Assembly (NCBI RefSeq): GCF_030269925.1 | Contig: NC_085119.1 | Location: 11,195,001 to 11,259,000 of the forward strand | DNA length: 64,000 nucleotides | Source of the DNA: Bombyx mori | Lineage: Eukaryota; Arthropoda; Insecta; Lepidoptera; Bombycidae | Direction: 5' to 3' | Part shown: in pieces, positions 24,494-36,900 of the stretch | Layout: the number at the start of each line of letters is the position of its first letter | Position numbering within the stretch: position 1 is the first letter of the stretch | Notes under the pieces: model-generated | What the model was told of the DNA's origin: nothing | The model's database searches: none | The model's input: the letters and a program-made list of their open reading frames with translations, nothing else | Made by a program: the position numbers and the translations under genes

Positions 24494-26814
24494 GTACCTA
24501 ATCTACTTCTATTTAACTAAGATTTTCATAAAGTTTAAAGCACATTCATTAATTGCCATTTCTCTTACTTTCAGTCGTAATATTATCTCCACAAGCAATT
24601 GCTCAAGGAGAAAATGACATCAAACGAGGAACTTATCCTTATATGGTATGCTTTTGAAATTCATATGATGACAATTGTTTTAATAATAATCTATTCCGCT
24701 AAAAACGATTGTTTCTATACCTTACAGGCATTTGTTTACTATTTAGACAATACAATAGTGGATGAGTCTGGTGCCCGCTTCCTGCAAAGCGCGTTCCTCA
24801 TTCGTCTTGATTGGTTGGTCACATCGTCGATTGACGTCAGCAGTCCAGATAACAATGTCGTGGGATTTCCAACTAAAACATTACTAGCCAGAGTTGGTGC
24901 TGTCACTATTGATACTAATTTCACCCTTAACGAAGATGAAGATGAACAGGAACAAGAGGTATATTGTTGCCTTCCCTGATACGTAATCTAATTCTAAAAT
25001 AACAATTCGGAATCCCATTAAAATTATAAAAGTAACGTTTGATAAATTAATATTAAAAATTGGTCGCATGTAGGTATATTGTTTTATCAAAGCAAACATT
25101 AATGAATACGATGATTTATTCGTATATTTCCACAATTAGCTTTAATCGTTAATTATTACATCTTTTTTTTTTCATGGAAGATTATTCAAGTGGTTCGACC
25201 GTCCAATCACAATGCATCTGAATGGTGGCGCACTGATATTTCCCTGCTAAAGACGATATTTCCATTCAAGATCACTACTGCTGTTAATAGTGCGTATTTT
25301 CATTTGAAGATGGAAACCTTTGACAAGCCTTGTTTCATTCTAATTTTCATCGTAAGTAGTATATTTGTTTTTTTTTAATATATTTTTTTTTATTACCATT
25401 ATGGGTGGACGAGCTCACATCCCACCTTGTGTAAAATGGTTACTGGAGCCCATAGACATCTACAACGTAAATGCGCCACTCACCTTGAGATATAAGCTCT
25501 AAAATCTAAGTATAGTTAGAACGACTGCCCCACCCTTCAAACCGAAACGTATTACTGTTTCACGGCAGAAATAGGCAGGGTGGTGGTACATACCCGTGCG
25601 GACTCACAAGAGGTCCTACCGTACCAGTAAAAATACTTCACTTGCTCTTTTTTAAACATTTTTACAACACAGAAGGAGTCTGGTAATTTTTCCGACGACA
25701 AAGTACTCAAACGGACTTCAGTCGAGCTTCAAATACCATCGACAAAAGAAATTTGCGGAGCACGATTTACTGAAAATTCTATGGTTTGCGCTGTTGAAAA
25801 CGATGAATACAAAAACAACACTGTGCAAGATTTTTGCCTTGTAAGTAGAATAGTACTAGCGTTTTTCCAACAGTTTCAACAGCGAATGTTTACAATTGGA
25901 GAGCTATAATTTGTGCATGTAAACTATTTTAAACTCAACAAGTGCAACTTCTATTGGACCAGTTTCCTTTTAGCCTAGCTCTTTTTTAGCAAAATTGAGC
26001 CCTAACTGATCTTATTAGATACCGGAGGCCGTAAATGTTATTATTGCTCACCTAGAAACATAAGATTGAATAAATTAATTTTCAAATCCATCAAACCATA
26101 GTACGTTATATGCCATATGCCCTCTCATCATTATTAGAAAATGTAAAAAAGTATTATTTCCATCAGGGTAATAGTGGCGGACCGCTAATATGTCACAACG
26201 AAGTAGTAGGAGTGCAAACCTATGCTGAACTGAACTGTAACCCACCATACCTCTATCAATTATTAAACCAATGGGAAAACTTTATATCTTGTGGAACAGA
26301 CGACAAATGTCATGAAAAAGAATGCAGTAAGCATTGTGTTTCATTTCATAAAGATGTGAAGACTGAACAAAATAAACCTACTTTAACGGCAAGAATCGAT
26401 TATCCTAAGTCTACAGAAAAAACATTTGAGAATATAACAGCTACATCAGCTCTGCCGGAAACAGTCACCGAAGAAGGTGAAATTGAAATGACACCGACAT
26501 TAACCACAGAAGCGACAACAACAGAAGTAAATACAACCACGAGGATTACTTTACCAACATCAGAAGCTAGAGCAACTACAAAAACAAGTAATCAGAAAGA
26601 TGAAATTCGAGCAGACTCAACTGAAAATCTCAGAAATAGTCGAAAAAGGTTAGAGCATGTCGAGGAAGAGGCTAAAAGAAAAGTAAACGTGGAAGCTCAA
26701 AAAGAAGATAAAGATCACAAAGAGACAAAGATTGTTAAACTGAGTAGTGCAGCAGACAGGAACAGTGCTATTCATTGTTATCTGTTTGGATTAATGTTTT
26801 GGCATTTTATTTAG
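24457..26814 (+). CDS. Serine-protease homologue (inactive trypsin-like), secreted and probably membrane-anchored; six exons
   Basis: Six exons (24457-24493, 24575-24645, 24728-24958, 25181-25351, 25673-25840, 26167-26814) join with GT-AG borders and matching phases into 441 codons plus TAG. Residues 1-22 form a signal peptide; the cleavage site after AIA appears only once exons 1 and 2 are joined, which supports the start. The trypsin fold runs to about residue 270. The TAAHC motif is replaced by TSSID (68-72), so the catalytic His is lost. TDISLLK (131-137) keeps the Asp. GNSGGP (227-232) keeps the Ser, with GDSGGP changed to GNSGGP. D223 sits at the S1 specificity position. No IVGG-type mature N-terminus is seen. 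Residues 271-441 are Thr-rich, then Glu/Lys-rich, and end in a 15-residue hydrophobic tail (AIHCYLFGLMFWHFI), which could be a GPI signal. Such homologues act as cofactors or binders rather than proteases; the role here is unknown. A SINE enlarges intron 4. Confidence 0.85.
24575..24645 (+). CDS. Protease homologue exon 2
   Basis: Acceptor ctttcag, donor ATG|GTATGC. Encodes the end of the signal peptide (SPQAIA) and the mature start QGENDIKRGTYPYM, in the place where an active protease would have its IVGG activation site. Confidence 0.8.
24728..24958 (+). CDS. Protease homologue exon 3 (lost His site)
   Basis: 77 codons, phase 0 at both ends. Contains AFLIRLDWLVTSSIDVSS, which aligns with the usual 'xWVLTAAHC' block; Ile replaces His and Asp replaces Cys. 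It ends in an acidic stretch (NEDEDEQEQE). Confidence 0.88.
25181..25351 (+). CDS. Protease homologue exon 4 (Asp of the triad)
   Basis: 57 codons in phase 0. TDISLLK corresponds to the NDIALLK block, so the triad Asp is kept. The donor is ATC|GTAAGT. Confidence 0.85.
25378..25630 (-). mobile_element. BMC1-type SINE (short form) inside protease-homologue intron 4
   Basis: T-rich left end to 'ctaccgtaccagtaaaaata'. Without it the intron would be about 70 bp, like introns 1 and 2. Confidence 0.85.
25673..25840 (+). CDS. Protease homologue exon 5
   Basis: 56 codons in phase 0, acceptor caacacag, donor CTT|GTAAGT. Ends in DFCL, where the Asp occupies the S1-pocket position of trypsin and the Cys is the one before the GDSGGP block. 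Confidence 0.85.
26167..26814 (+). CDS. Protease homologue exon 6 (Ser motif and C-terminal tail)
   Basis: Starts directly after tccatcag with GNSGGPLIC. The remaining codons give the last strand and helix of the fold (LYQLLNQWENFI), a Cys cluster, a Thr-rich then Lys/Glu-rich linker, and a hydrophobic C-terminus. The open frame reaches back to 26110, but that part is intron. Confidence 0.88.
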   Translation, partial: GNSGGPLICHNEVVGVQTYAELNCNPPYLYQLLNQWENFISCGTDDKCHEKECSKHCVSFHKDVKTEQNKPTLTARIDYPKSTEKTFENITATSALPETVTEEGEIEMTPTLTTEATTTEVNTTTRITLPTSEARATTKTSNQKDEIRADSTENLRNSRKRLEHVEEEAKRKVNVEAQKEDKDHKETKIVKLSSAADRNSAIHCYLFGLMFWHFI

Positions 26815-26854
26815 GAACCATTAGCATGTGTCATATATAGCTCTCTAAATTAAC

Positions 26855-26860
26855 AATAAA
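26855..26860 (+). terminator. Polyadenylation signal of the protease homologue
   Basis: AATAAA lies 41 bp after the stop codon, followed by T-rich sequence. It is the first such hexamer downstream. Confidence 0.6.
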
Positions 26861-27819
26861 TTTTTGTTCAATTATGAATGTAATTAATTTAATCCAAGAC
26901 TATATAAACCCAACAAATCTTTAACCAAATTTAATGAGTTCTTGGTAAGATTTATAAAATGAAGAAATTTAGTTAGAAGATGCACTTGCGAGGTGTCTGA
27001 GCCAAAGTTTGGAGAATAAGAAGAATTAAGTAGCGTTGAAGGCTTAACGCCTCCACAGCTTGCTCTAATAGCATTAACAAGTTTCCAGACAATATTGAAG
27101 GAATATTTGTACATTTACTTAAAAGTTATTTATACAAACCATAGGCACTGAACATTACTCTCAAAAGTTTTGTTGTTCATTGGAATTAACAACTAAGTGT
27201 ATCAAGTTTTATTTTTAAGATTTATTAGACAAAGAATTGAACGTTATAATTTTTATATTACATTTTCTTATTCGATTAACCTATTCTTATAATACAATAA
27301 AAAAATTAACTTTCGAATTACTTAAACCTGAACAGTGTTCAAGAAAGGTAAATCTAATATTTCGCTGTATAGGTAAAGTGTAGTGGGCAAAACAATGACT
27401 AATTTGTGATGAGCCAGTATCTCTAATTAGCATATCGGGTGGCGGCAAATCCCTGGTCTCGACTTCGCGAAGGACCCAATTTACATTTTCACAAGTCGCG
27501 GTTAAGTACACTTAACTTCCAAGTCTACAAGCCTCCTGTAATTTGTTTCGAAAGCGTTAAAGCCTTGTTTAAATATACTTTGTGGCTTAGCAAGGAACTA
27601 TCTTCGGCGGCTCGTTTCTTGTTCTGAACTTGCGTTTTGTCTGAGTTAAGCTTTTTTTAAGCTATATGCAAATTTATTTGTTTTTGATTGTTATGAAAAT
27701 TAAGAATTAACTGAGAGAAATGGTGGGAAGACTATTGATGGACAAACCATTCTACTGAACTATTGGATTGTAGGATTACAGGACTAGCGTTTATTAGTGT
27801 CGAAATTGCAGTGTGTAGA
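26861..27819. other. No gene seen
   Basis: AT-rich. Small overlapping frames near 27287-27627 have no motif. Confidence 0.4.
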
Positions 27820-28242
27820 TTTTTTTTTAATTTGATGGGTGGACGAGCTCACAGCCCACCTGATGTTAAGTAGTTACTGGAACCCATAGACATCTACAAC
27901 GCCACCCACCCTGAGGTATATAAGTTCTAAGGTATAGTTACAAAGGCTGCCCCACCCTTCAAACCGAAACGCATTACTACTTCACGGCAGAAATAGGCAG
28001 AGTGGTGGTACCTACTCGTGCGGACACACAAGATGCCTACCACTAGTAATTATGCAAATTATAATTTTGCGGGTTTGATTTTTATTGCACAATGGTATTC
28101 CTTCACCGTGGAAGTCAATCAAGAGCATTTGTCAAGTACGTATTTCATTAAAAAAGTTGGTACCCGCCTGCGGGATTCGAACACCGTTGCGTCGTTATAT
28201 ACGAATGCACCGGGACGTCTTAATCTAGGCCACGATGGCTTC
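27820..28242 (-). mobile_element. BMC1-type SINE, long form
   Basis: Complete from poly(T) and 'gggtggacgagctcacagcc' to the tRNA-like head 'aggccacgatgg', with a small deletion after 'catctacaac'. Confidence 0.85.
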
Positions 28243-30437
28243 TTATTTATTATATGTATATAGACCAGCTAAGAAAGAGAGCGAGAAAGGGAGTAGTTGG
28301 TATCTAGCCATGAATCTCATGGACAATTCTTTTTGCTAGTACAAAATGTACAGCCTCGGACATAGTCTTAAACTTTCACAAGTTCTATGTTAGGACAGCG
28401 GGCGCGTTACGGCTGATACGATAATAGTGATAAAATGTTAATATCGATACACCGATACAAGGATACGTGAAAAGATGAGAACAGAAAACAAAACATGTTA
28501 AAAAGCGCGATAAATAGGAAATTATTTGAAGCTAGAAAATGGAAGAGGTGAAAATTTTAAATTCTCAAAACGTTTGAATCGAAATGTATCTTAATACTCC
28601 TCAATGTGTTTAAATTCCGAATGGGGTTCGCATCGGAAAACTGTTATGCATATTTTAAAGTTAAATTTACTTACAACGGAGCTTCTGTACCGAATGAAGT
28701 TTCAATGTGAATATCTCTCCGTGAATTTAAAACTGTTTTATGATATTCCTGAGACGTGCCTTCGCTAACTGTAAATTTGAAAATAAATCGACTTGATCAT
28801 TCGATTGAAATTTATTTTTCATTCACAAGATTCTCACATTGATCATATAAACGTAAGTTACGATATTTCTTAGTGTAGAGTTGTAGACTAAATACAAAAA
28901 TAGACTTCTGAAAACAAAACAAAAAACTTAAACAAAAAAATCATTTTAACTTTAGGCAATTAACATTAACGCGAAATACAATGAGTTAACAAACAAAATA
29001 AATTAATTCAACAATCTCGTAAAAAGAAATAAGCAGTTCATAAACTTTTAATAATTAAAACTCAGATAAAATAAGTACAACGAGGGCCATGAACCAGTTT
29101 TATTAGAGCTCTCCTACCCCAAGTATTTGTATATAAAAACTCGAACCAGACTCGGTTTTCCAGAGATACAGGAGAATAGGTCCCGTGTAAAATATTTTTC
29201 CGAATGACTTCCCAGTAGGAATGCAAAACTGAAAACTGCCGTTAGCACAATCACGACCCGGAATTAAGCTGCTCGTCCACCAAAGCGAAGAATAAAATAA
29301 TATGCTGTGCCAACAAGAGGCACTGTTACGTATCCTGTAACATTGCTGATTATTGTATATATAAGAAACCTAAGTATAAAACATAAATTATAATATATAA
29401 ATTGTTTTCTAAAATGTAATTAATTAAGCCAAATACGACACGAATTTTTGTTGCATTATATGTTAAGAAATTTAACATAACCATAGTGCAGATTCACAAA
29501 ACTAAAAATACAATATTTCAAGTACTACTAGTACACACGCTTATAAAGTGAAATAACTTTGTATTAAATGAAGATATATCTGAGTGTCTATATTTTTAAT
29601 TTAGAAAATTAATGGAAATCTATGTAGTAGTTTTACGTGATGCGCGCACAAAGGCAGACCTCTATCGGTTTATTTATACAGACAAAAAGGATACGCACGA
29701 ATGCCGAGCATAATATGATATTACAAATCGAAATAAATCATTGTAAGTAAACAAAAAAATGTTATTGAAAGTATAACTGTATCCGCTTCTACCGTCGACT
29801 GTAGGCAATTTTCAATCTCTTTCCTATTTGTGACAGTAATAAAGCGCCCGGGAAAAGTCAACAATCAATTTTGTATTTCAATTTATTCCCAACCATCTTA
29901 GTTCGTGCGGTGATAAGAAAAAGAAAAACGCGTTCATTGAAAACGGAAATTATTGCAAGAAGCCATCAGTGGTGTGCGCCGGCTTCCTACGCTGTTTTAT
30001 TTCCATTTTTTGTTTGTCTAATGGTTTCGATTTGTGCCATTGCGATATTTACGCGTCTCATTATCGTGTTTGTCACGGGAAAGCCCAGTTCAGAATTCAA
30101 ATTTTAGTTCTCAGATTTTTTAATGTAGCTGATATTTAAAACGATTCCGAAAATAAAGTCAGAGCTTGGGAAATACGAATATACCAAAATTAATTATTCG
30201 TGCATAATACAATTAATGAAGACAGTTTTACGTCAAGACATATATTAAGTGTATAATCTATGGTCAAGACTAAGGCAAGGATTCAATATAATTTCGACTT
30301 TGAGAACTATCATATTACAGCCTGTACGTTTACACGGCAATTCTGATAAAAACAACAATTATTTTTATAGTTTTAAATTATTATATAATATAGTAGCAGC
30401 ATATTTGTGGACCGAATTTCGCGATTTTTTTTCTTTC
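28243..30437. other. No gene seen
   Basis: AT-rich. The 78-codon frame at 29871-30107 (+) has a hydrophobic stretch but no family features. Confidence 0.4.
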
Positions 30438-30581
30438 AGATATAAGTTCTAAGGTCTCAAGTATAGTTACAACGGCTGCCCCACCCTTCAAACCGAAAAT
30501 GCATTACTGCTTCACGGCAGAAACAGACAGGGTGGTGATACCTACCCGCGCGGACTCACAAGAGGTCCTACCATCAGCCAT
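30438..30581 (-). mobile_element. BMC1-type SINE internal fragment
   Basis: 'agatataagttctaaggtct' to 'caagaggtcctaccatcag', missing the 3' end and tail. Confidence 0.8.
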
Positions 30582-30790
30582 TCATTGTATGTTTAAATAC
30601 ATTTTACCGAGTAGTACATTAAGCTGGCATCAGTAGGTTATGGCTACCATTGGCGCGAAGCAAAGTAAGAGTCGGTCAGTCGTTATACAATATAATCAAC
30701 CTCATGTTTCAAGGTATTCACGTATGATTATGTGACTTAGACGTCTATAGATTCTTGTGCTATTCCTTTAAATTAATCCAAACAGTTTAG

Positions 30791-30943
30791 GGTGAATATG
30801 GTTATGTTTGTGGAGCTGAAATTAAAGATGGCATCGATAACAATTCTATCAGGGCGTACTGGGCCGACAATGAGGGCGGCGAAGTGCCGGGAAATTGGGG
30901 TGATTTTTCTTGTATACACGTCCGCTCTGTACTGTTAGCATAA
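30791..30943 (+). other. Exon-like open segment, 51 codons, unassigned
   Basis: GC-richer than its surroundings and open from just after a tttag acceptor-like site to TAA: starts GEYGYVCGAEIKDG, contains WADNEGGEVPGNWGDF. No family recognised and no partner exon found. It could be a terminal exon, a decayed exon, or chance. Confidence 0.25.
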
Positions 30944-31086
30944 AACTCAAACTAATATATAAATATTAATTATTTTTTATTGCTAAGAACCTATCTTATT
31001 ATATTGTTTGGGCAACCTGTTTACCATTTATTTATGGGCACGCAATAGAGTATCTTGAACTGCGTTAAGAACCAACAAAGATCAGG

Positions 31087-31410
31087 GTTTTTATTGCAAT
31101 AGATGGGTGCACGAGCTCACGGCTTACCCGGTGTTAAGTGTTCACCGGAGCCCATAGACATCGACCATGCCATAATGCCGCCGCCCATCTTGACAAATGA
31201 ATTCTAATTTTCAGTTTTTACAGTACAACGGCTGCCCCACCCTTAAAACAGAAATGGAAACCGTAATGCTTCACGGCAGAAATAAGCAAGCTGTTAGTAT
31301 CTACCCGTGTGTGCTAAGGAGCCCACAAGTAATTACGCAAATTATTATTTTTTACAGGTTTGATTTTATTACACGATGCTATTCCTTCATCGCGGAGGTT
31401 ATTGGTGAAG
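31087..31410 (-). mobile_element. BMC1-type SINE, diverged
   Basis: 'gatgggtgcacgagctcacgg' through 'cacgatgctattccttcat', head lost. Confidence 0.75.
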
Positions 31411-33669
31411 ATTTTTACTTTTATATTTACTAAATGCTTAAAATATAATATTCATAAGTGTAAATTTTTTTAATTTCGTGTTTTTGAGGCTACGAGTACT
31501 GTGCGGTATTCAAAACATCAGAAATTGTAAAATTAAATTAAATTAAAAGTTAAACCCGAGAAGAAAAAAAGTCGAGGTCATCTCGTTTGTTTAAAACAAC
31601 ACTGAAACAACCTATTTTAATATTTCTAATATTTTCTTGTGTTGGTCTAGAATAGCCATCTCTTCTCGGAGATGTAAAAGCTACTGAGGAATTCCCAGGA
31701 TATTGCGCATCAGCGATCTCTGACTTTATTGTACCACCATACCATAAAACAGATTACCGTCATTTATCGGACAGATTTTGATTTAATTTATCTTAAATAG
31801 CGCAGATAAAATTAAATTCACCCATTATTCACTTAGTTCAAGTTATTCAAAGTTTTTATTCAAAATACGTAGAGCTTCAGGAAACGTCTAGTTGTGAATA
31901 AAACTAAAAATTAACGGATTTATTTTGAATTTACTGTGCAATCTGTACTCTGTAGACGATTTCGTACTCCTTTAGTGGTTGATATCAGAGAGCGTGGCGG
32001 CGTAGCTACTAGCGGTCGCGTAATGCTCCGATATGAGATCGCTTCATTGTCGATTTTCACCCACTAAAATAGTATCTTTTCAAATTTCCGCTCACCTCTG
32101 CCCCCTGTTGCGAAATAACATTCATTGTCTGTTTACATTTTATGTGTGTTACAGTTGGGAAACCTATCAAGGAATTTTTGTGAGATTTTTTTGTCTAAAA
32201 AAAGCTACAGTTTATGATTTTTAATGTTATTCTGTATCTTTGTCGATTTAACAGCGACAAAATGACAATACAAATTATGTATATGTATTTTTTAATTCGT
32301 TTTAATATATATATGTATCTATATAAATAAATAAATATAAATTCGTTTTAATAATTAGATAAATGTTATTGGGAGAACTTTTTTGATAATTATTACTAAA
32401 CGTTTTTTTAATCGTAATCTTAATATGTTTGATGATACTTTGGTCTACTGTTGTAGTAAACGGTATCGTACATGCTATTGACAATGTTAGTTTCCGACTA
32501 GCGAGAAAACTATTAGAAACCACTGAATTTACCCTAAATACTAGATAGTAAAATTTTAGAAACGGTATTATTCATTTTGTACACCTGCTTATGTGAGATT
32601 TTCAGGAATTGAAATATCGGAAATGAAATCACAAATTATTTTAAACAAGGTTTTAATGAGCTACATCTTTGGTCGTATCATTGGTTAAAGACCTGTCACA
32701 TTCATATTTATACAAACGTGTGAAGGATTGTCTGCATTTACGAGTGCAGGAGGATGTATAGCCGCCAACGTATTATTATTTAGGATTCTAAGATTATTAG
32801 CATCATTGAAATTGAAATTATCGAATAGTTTGCTGGCAGCTGCATCTAGATGAAATGCAAAATAAACGTAATATAATTACAATATTATATCTAAAAAAAA
32901 CTAATTTGAACTATTTAATATTGAATATTATTTTATACATTTAAAACATCAGCTATACAGTTCGAACATTTCTTATTTACCGAAATACAATAATAGGCTA
33001 TGGAAATTTATTTACATAAATAATACAAACGTTTCAACAATATTGTTAATAAAACTTAACAGTTTTTACAATTTACATAAAAAGAAACAACAAATTATTA
33101 TCAAAGAAAATCGTTTTAAATCAATTTACTATTTTACCGAAATTATTTGATAATAACATGCAAAAGTTTGTCTTCGACCGCATTCTTGGACAGTAAAATC
33201 ATAATGTTGAAAACTAAAATATAAAATTAAAATGGCTTAGCCCAAATTACACGTTATTCGATCCAGAAATTGAGACAAAAAAATCTTGTACTATTTCATA
33301 TTTTACATTAAACTACAATAAACGATACTATTTACATCAACGCCAATTATTTCATAAATTTTATATTTTTCACTAAAACCTGCCAGTCTTTAAGCCCGCA
33401 CTTCTTAGAGCTTGTCACACGTACAATCATCTTCGATACTAACTAGCTAATGCGAACTTTTCTTTTTGTTAGCAAACTCCAAATAGTTTACAAGATCGTT
33501 CAGGCTTCCACGATAAACATTATGCTATTTTAATTAATTGAAATCGTTCATTGAGATCAAACAATTATATTACTAAAAAAAATTGTTTTTATTCGATCTA
33601 AATTACGTCATCAAATAATTACGAACTAGTAACAATGACAACTAACTACGGTTTGGCATTTACTTTGCT
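31411..33669. other. No gene seen; 3' flank of LMO
   Basis: AT-rich with scattered AATAAA on the - strand, so parts may belong to a long LMO 3' UTR. Confidence 0.35.
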
Positions 33670-33822
33670 TTTATTACATAATAAATATAACACTGACACA
33701 AATTACCCACTTTTGTTTTAACACACTGACGCTCTAGTCTTTGGGTCGCTTACTTAGTTTAGTACGACTGTTCAGTTTTGATACTTGGCATACGGGTGGG
33801 CCGCGTCTCATACGCGGTAATC
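33670..33822 (-). other. Bx: Proximal 3' UTR of LMO (end uncertain)
   Basis: Sequence after the stop codon to the first AATAAA on the - strand (tttatt at 33670-33675). More AATAAA hexamers occur further down, so the real transcript may be longer. Confidence 0.35.
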
Positions 33823-33960
33823 TCAGCTAGTCGCCGAGAGGCCCAGGGGCTTGAGGTGCGGGGGGGCAGCAAACGGAGCCGGAGACGAACCGGACATGTT
33901 GTTGTTCATGTCGCCGGAACGACCTGACCCGTTCATGAGGCCGCCCATCGCACCGCTCGT
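33823..33960 (-). CDS. Bx: LMO last coding exon, C-terminal tail
   Basis: 45 codons and [21 protein letters not shown], then an Asn/Ser/Pro-rich end ..KPLGLSATS. The acceptor gaatag joins in phase 0 to the previous exon. Composition is GC-rich compared with the flanks. A tandem 18-bp repeat lies directly upstream of the acceptor. Confidence 0.85.
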   Translation of the reverse strand, partial: TSGAMGGLMNGSGRSGDMNNNMSGSSPAPFAAPPHLKPLGLSATS

Positions 33961-36900
33961 CTATTCAAAATGTTCAGCATTAAGTAAATGTTCAGCATTA
34001 AGTAAATATTTAGCATTAAGTAAATGTTCAGCATAAAATCAATTGTAATTTTAATAAGCTTTTATTAGCTTCAGACGTATGTATGTTAATATGTAACGGA
34101 ATCTTTGAACATGATTTTCACCCTCTTCAAAACGTCGGATTAATTCGAAATTTGGCATACTTATGACCGATGACAATTCAATAATTAAAAAAAATGATTG
34201 AAAAATTGAAATTCACCTAAAAAATGAAAAATAAATAATAGTTAAAAAAAACAAAAAAATACGCTTTTATAGAAAATCCAACTAAAAGATAGAATATAAA
34301 TTTTAATAAACTTGAATTAAAAATAATGTAAGAAAAAAATATTTTATTGTAAGAAAGCGTGGGGTGCTTTTCAGGATATTATCAAAATAACCCTTCTACT
34401 CATATCTGTTCATAAAATATTTATAACTGCTGATACCATGCACCCAATTTATTAAAATTTATTTTTAAACGTAAATAAGCTTGAGTTAAGCGTTTGCCGC
34501 ATCCCTTTGATTAGAACATGATTGTCGCCTCCAGACTTGAAAAAATATAAATTCATTCTTAACTGGAATGCGTGATTTCCTTGCAGCAGACTAAATAGGA
34601 TAGTACCCATTCAATATAGTAAGTTACATCTAGTACATTTATTTATTTACAATGAACTAAATGTTTTTAAATATTTACACACTGATAAATAAGGAAAATT
34701 TAAAATAAACCTTGGAGGATTCAAATTTCTTCTAATTTTATAATTGGCTTATTTGACGAGAACTTAGATTTTGAAATTCTTTTATAGTAAAAACCTTTAA
34801 TCTATGATACCATTTTATACCGATATTTGTATAAAAAATAACATTGAATACAAAAGTGATATTTACCGGAGGTGGAGGCAAATGCGTAGTCTGTCGCTTG
34901 AGATGTGCCAGCGGTGGTGGATTGTACGCCATGTTTGCGAAAACCAGCCTCTCTTCGTAATCGTACTCGCAGAGAATCTTATTTTCGCATAAATAGAATC
35001 GATCGCCCACACAAAATCTGCCAACAAAAATATTGTTAAAAACACTAACCAGGATTTAACCTAAAAGATATACATGAGAAAATGTGAGCGTTATAAGAAA
35101 CTATGATTACATTAAATCCACTAGCATTTCTAAGGCTACTTAAGAATATCGTTTAAAATTCATTTTATTTCACGTTTAATCTGTTACAAACGGCTTTAGA
35201 CGTTAGATTTTATCAGGACTATCATTACTTTGATGAGGAGTACGGAAGGAAACCACCATAAAACGTCCAAAAAAGAAAATTTACTGTCATGAGTGGAAAG
35301 GTCAACGTGAAGCAAGTAGGCGCGATAACGTCACGCAAGCGAGCATCCCTCAATGTGGCTAAACAAAAGGTATCGCCTTCGACTCGCCAGTGGTCGCCGC
35401 CGTCCGGAGCCGTAGCTGATAACACTGTCCTTATCTCCCCTCCTTCCCTCCCCTTCCCTTCCGCGCCCCGCTTCTCAAGCCACCCTGCCAACTCTTTTGT
35501 TTCGCTTGTCTCAAAAATTAAGCGCAATAGCTCCGCTACAAATGTCTCTTTTTTAAGGGGCCAATTTCCACCGCAACTCAGTCGATTTCACCGCTCTTAA
35601 TTAACTTTATTTCCTGTTCTCTTCGTTCCAGACTTTTGTTTCGAGCTTGTCGCTTTTTATTTTATGTTTTTTTTTTATCTGCGTCCGCGTAATGGAAAAG
35701 ATGGAAAACGAAATTTTAATGACTGGGTGCAAGTTAAGCTTTGTACGGTACGTGATTGTTTCGCGTCGCGTTGGCACGGACGCCAAGTTTGACATTTTAA
35801 ACGGATGCGTCTGTTCGCTGCTTCCCCTTCCTCGTAAGACAATGGATTTCAGATAGCTGTTGAATCGCGAACACGTAACGAATATGAAGAGGATCGAGTA
35901 GCTGTCACATAGTCTTTATCAGTAGTTCGTCATAACACAGCAAGACAATGATAGTAGGTTACATGTTAAGTTAATTTTGGTATTGCTTAATTTCGTTTTA
36001 TATGGCCGCTCCAACAAATTCTAGCAAATATATTTCAATGTAGAACGTTCCAACACTAAACGTCACAGAGCAGCGAAAGCAAATTTTGATTTGATATCAA
36101 AATAGTGGCGGGAAGATGCGACAGTTTCACCGCTGGCGGCGGACGGAGTGCGATCCGTACGCACGGTTTCCGCCGCGGGCGAGTCTGCCGTGCACCAGCA
36201 GATTGCTACTAAATTATTTAGCCGTTTAGCGATATTTGTCCGTGATATCTGCTGTCCAGTCCGATCGGACAGTCCGCAAATTGGATTCAGATTTCCACCG
36301 TCGTGGAAATTGATTTCTACGTGATATTTAGTGTGTTGCACGTATTGTTCGGCAAACACGATGTACCGTAATAACGTTATGTTAATAATTGTATTGATTT
36401 TTTGTAAAGCTAGTTAATATTTCTTTTTGCTTTCTACAGTGTAGCTTTAATTTAATATGTTTACTGATAAACATATTTTAAATTTAATTAATTGAAAAAA
36501 GCTATAATCGCCATTAAACCAATGCAATTGTGATATAAGGCTCATGAATCATAGTGAATGAAGGTTATGGTGAATAAACTCGTTAATTTTTTTTACTTTA
36601 CACAATTTTTTTACATTACACTTGGCTCATATCAGTATATGTGCGACTAGACGTTTTCATTCTCTAAAAACATTCCGAAAACGGTTGAATACAGATTCAA
36701 AAAGCGCTCGAATAAATATATAATTCGTTGAGACGTCGCCAGAGATCTTCTAACACGGAAAAGGTCCACAAGTAACGTATAAAGCAGTATAAACCATTCA
36801 TAGTGGGACCAATCTTCGCGACCTTTGTATTATTTAAAAGGACGCAGTCCAAGGAAGATTGCCGATCCCGCGTCTCCAACTACTACGCTATTTACGTGCA

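Noticed and set aside
26110..26166. ATG at 26110 as the start of a separate protein
   Set aside because: This stretch is the end of an intron; the GNSGGP exon begins after tccatcag and joins in phase with the previous exon.
35289..35600. 103-codon + frame and 100-codon - frame in the LMO intron
   Set aside because: Overlapping frames on opposite strands in a GC-rich patch; Ser/Arg/Pro-rich composition without a family match.
36063..36359. 98-codon - frame as an alternative LMO exon
   Set aside because: No LIM residues and no in-phase splice sites matching the flanking exons.
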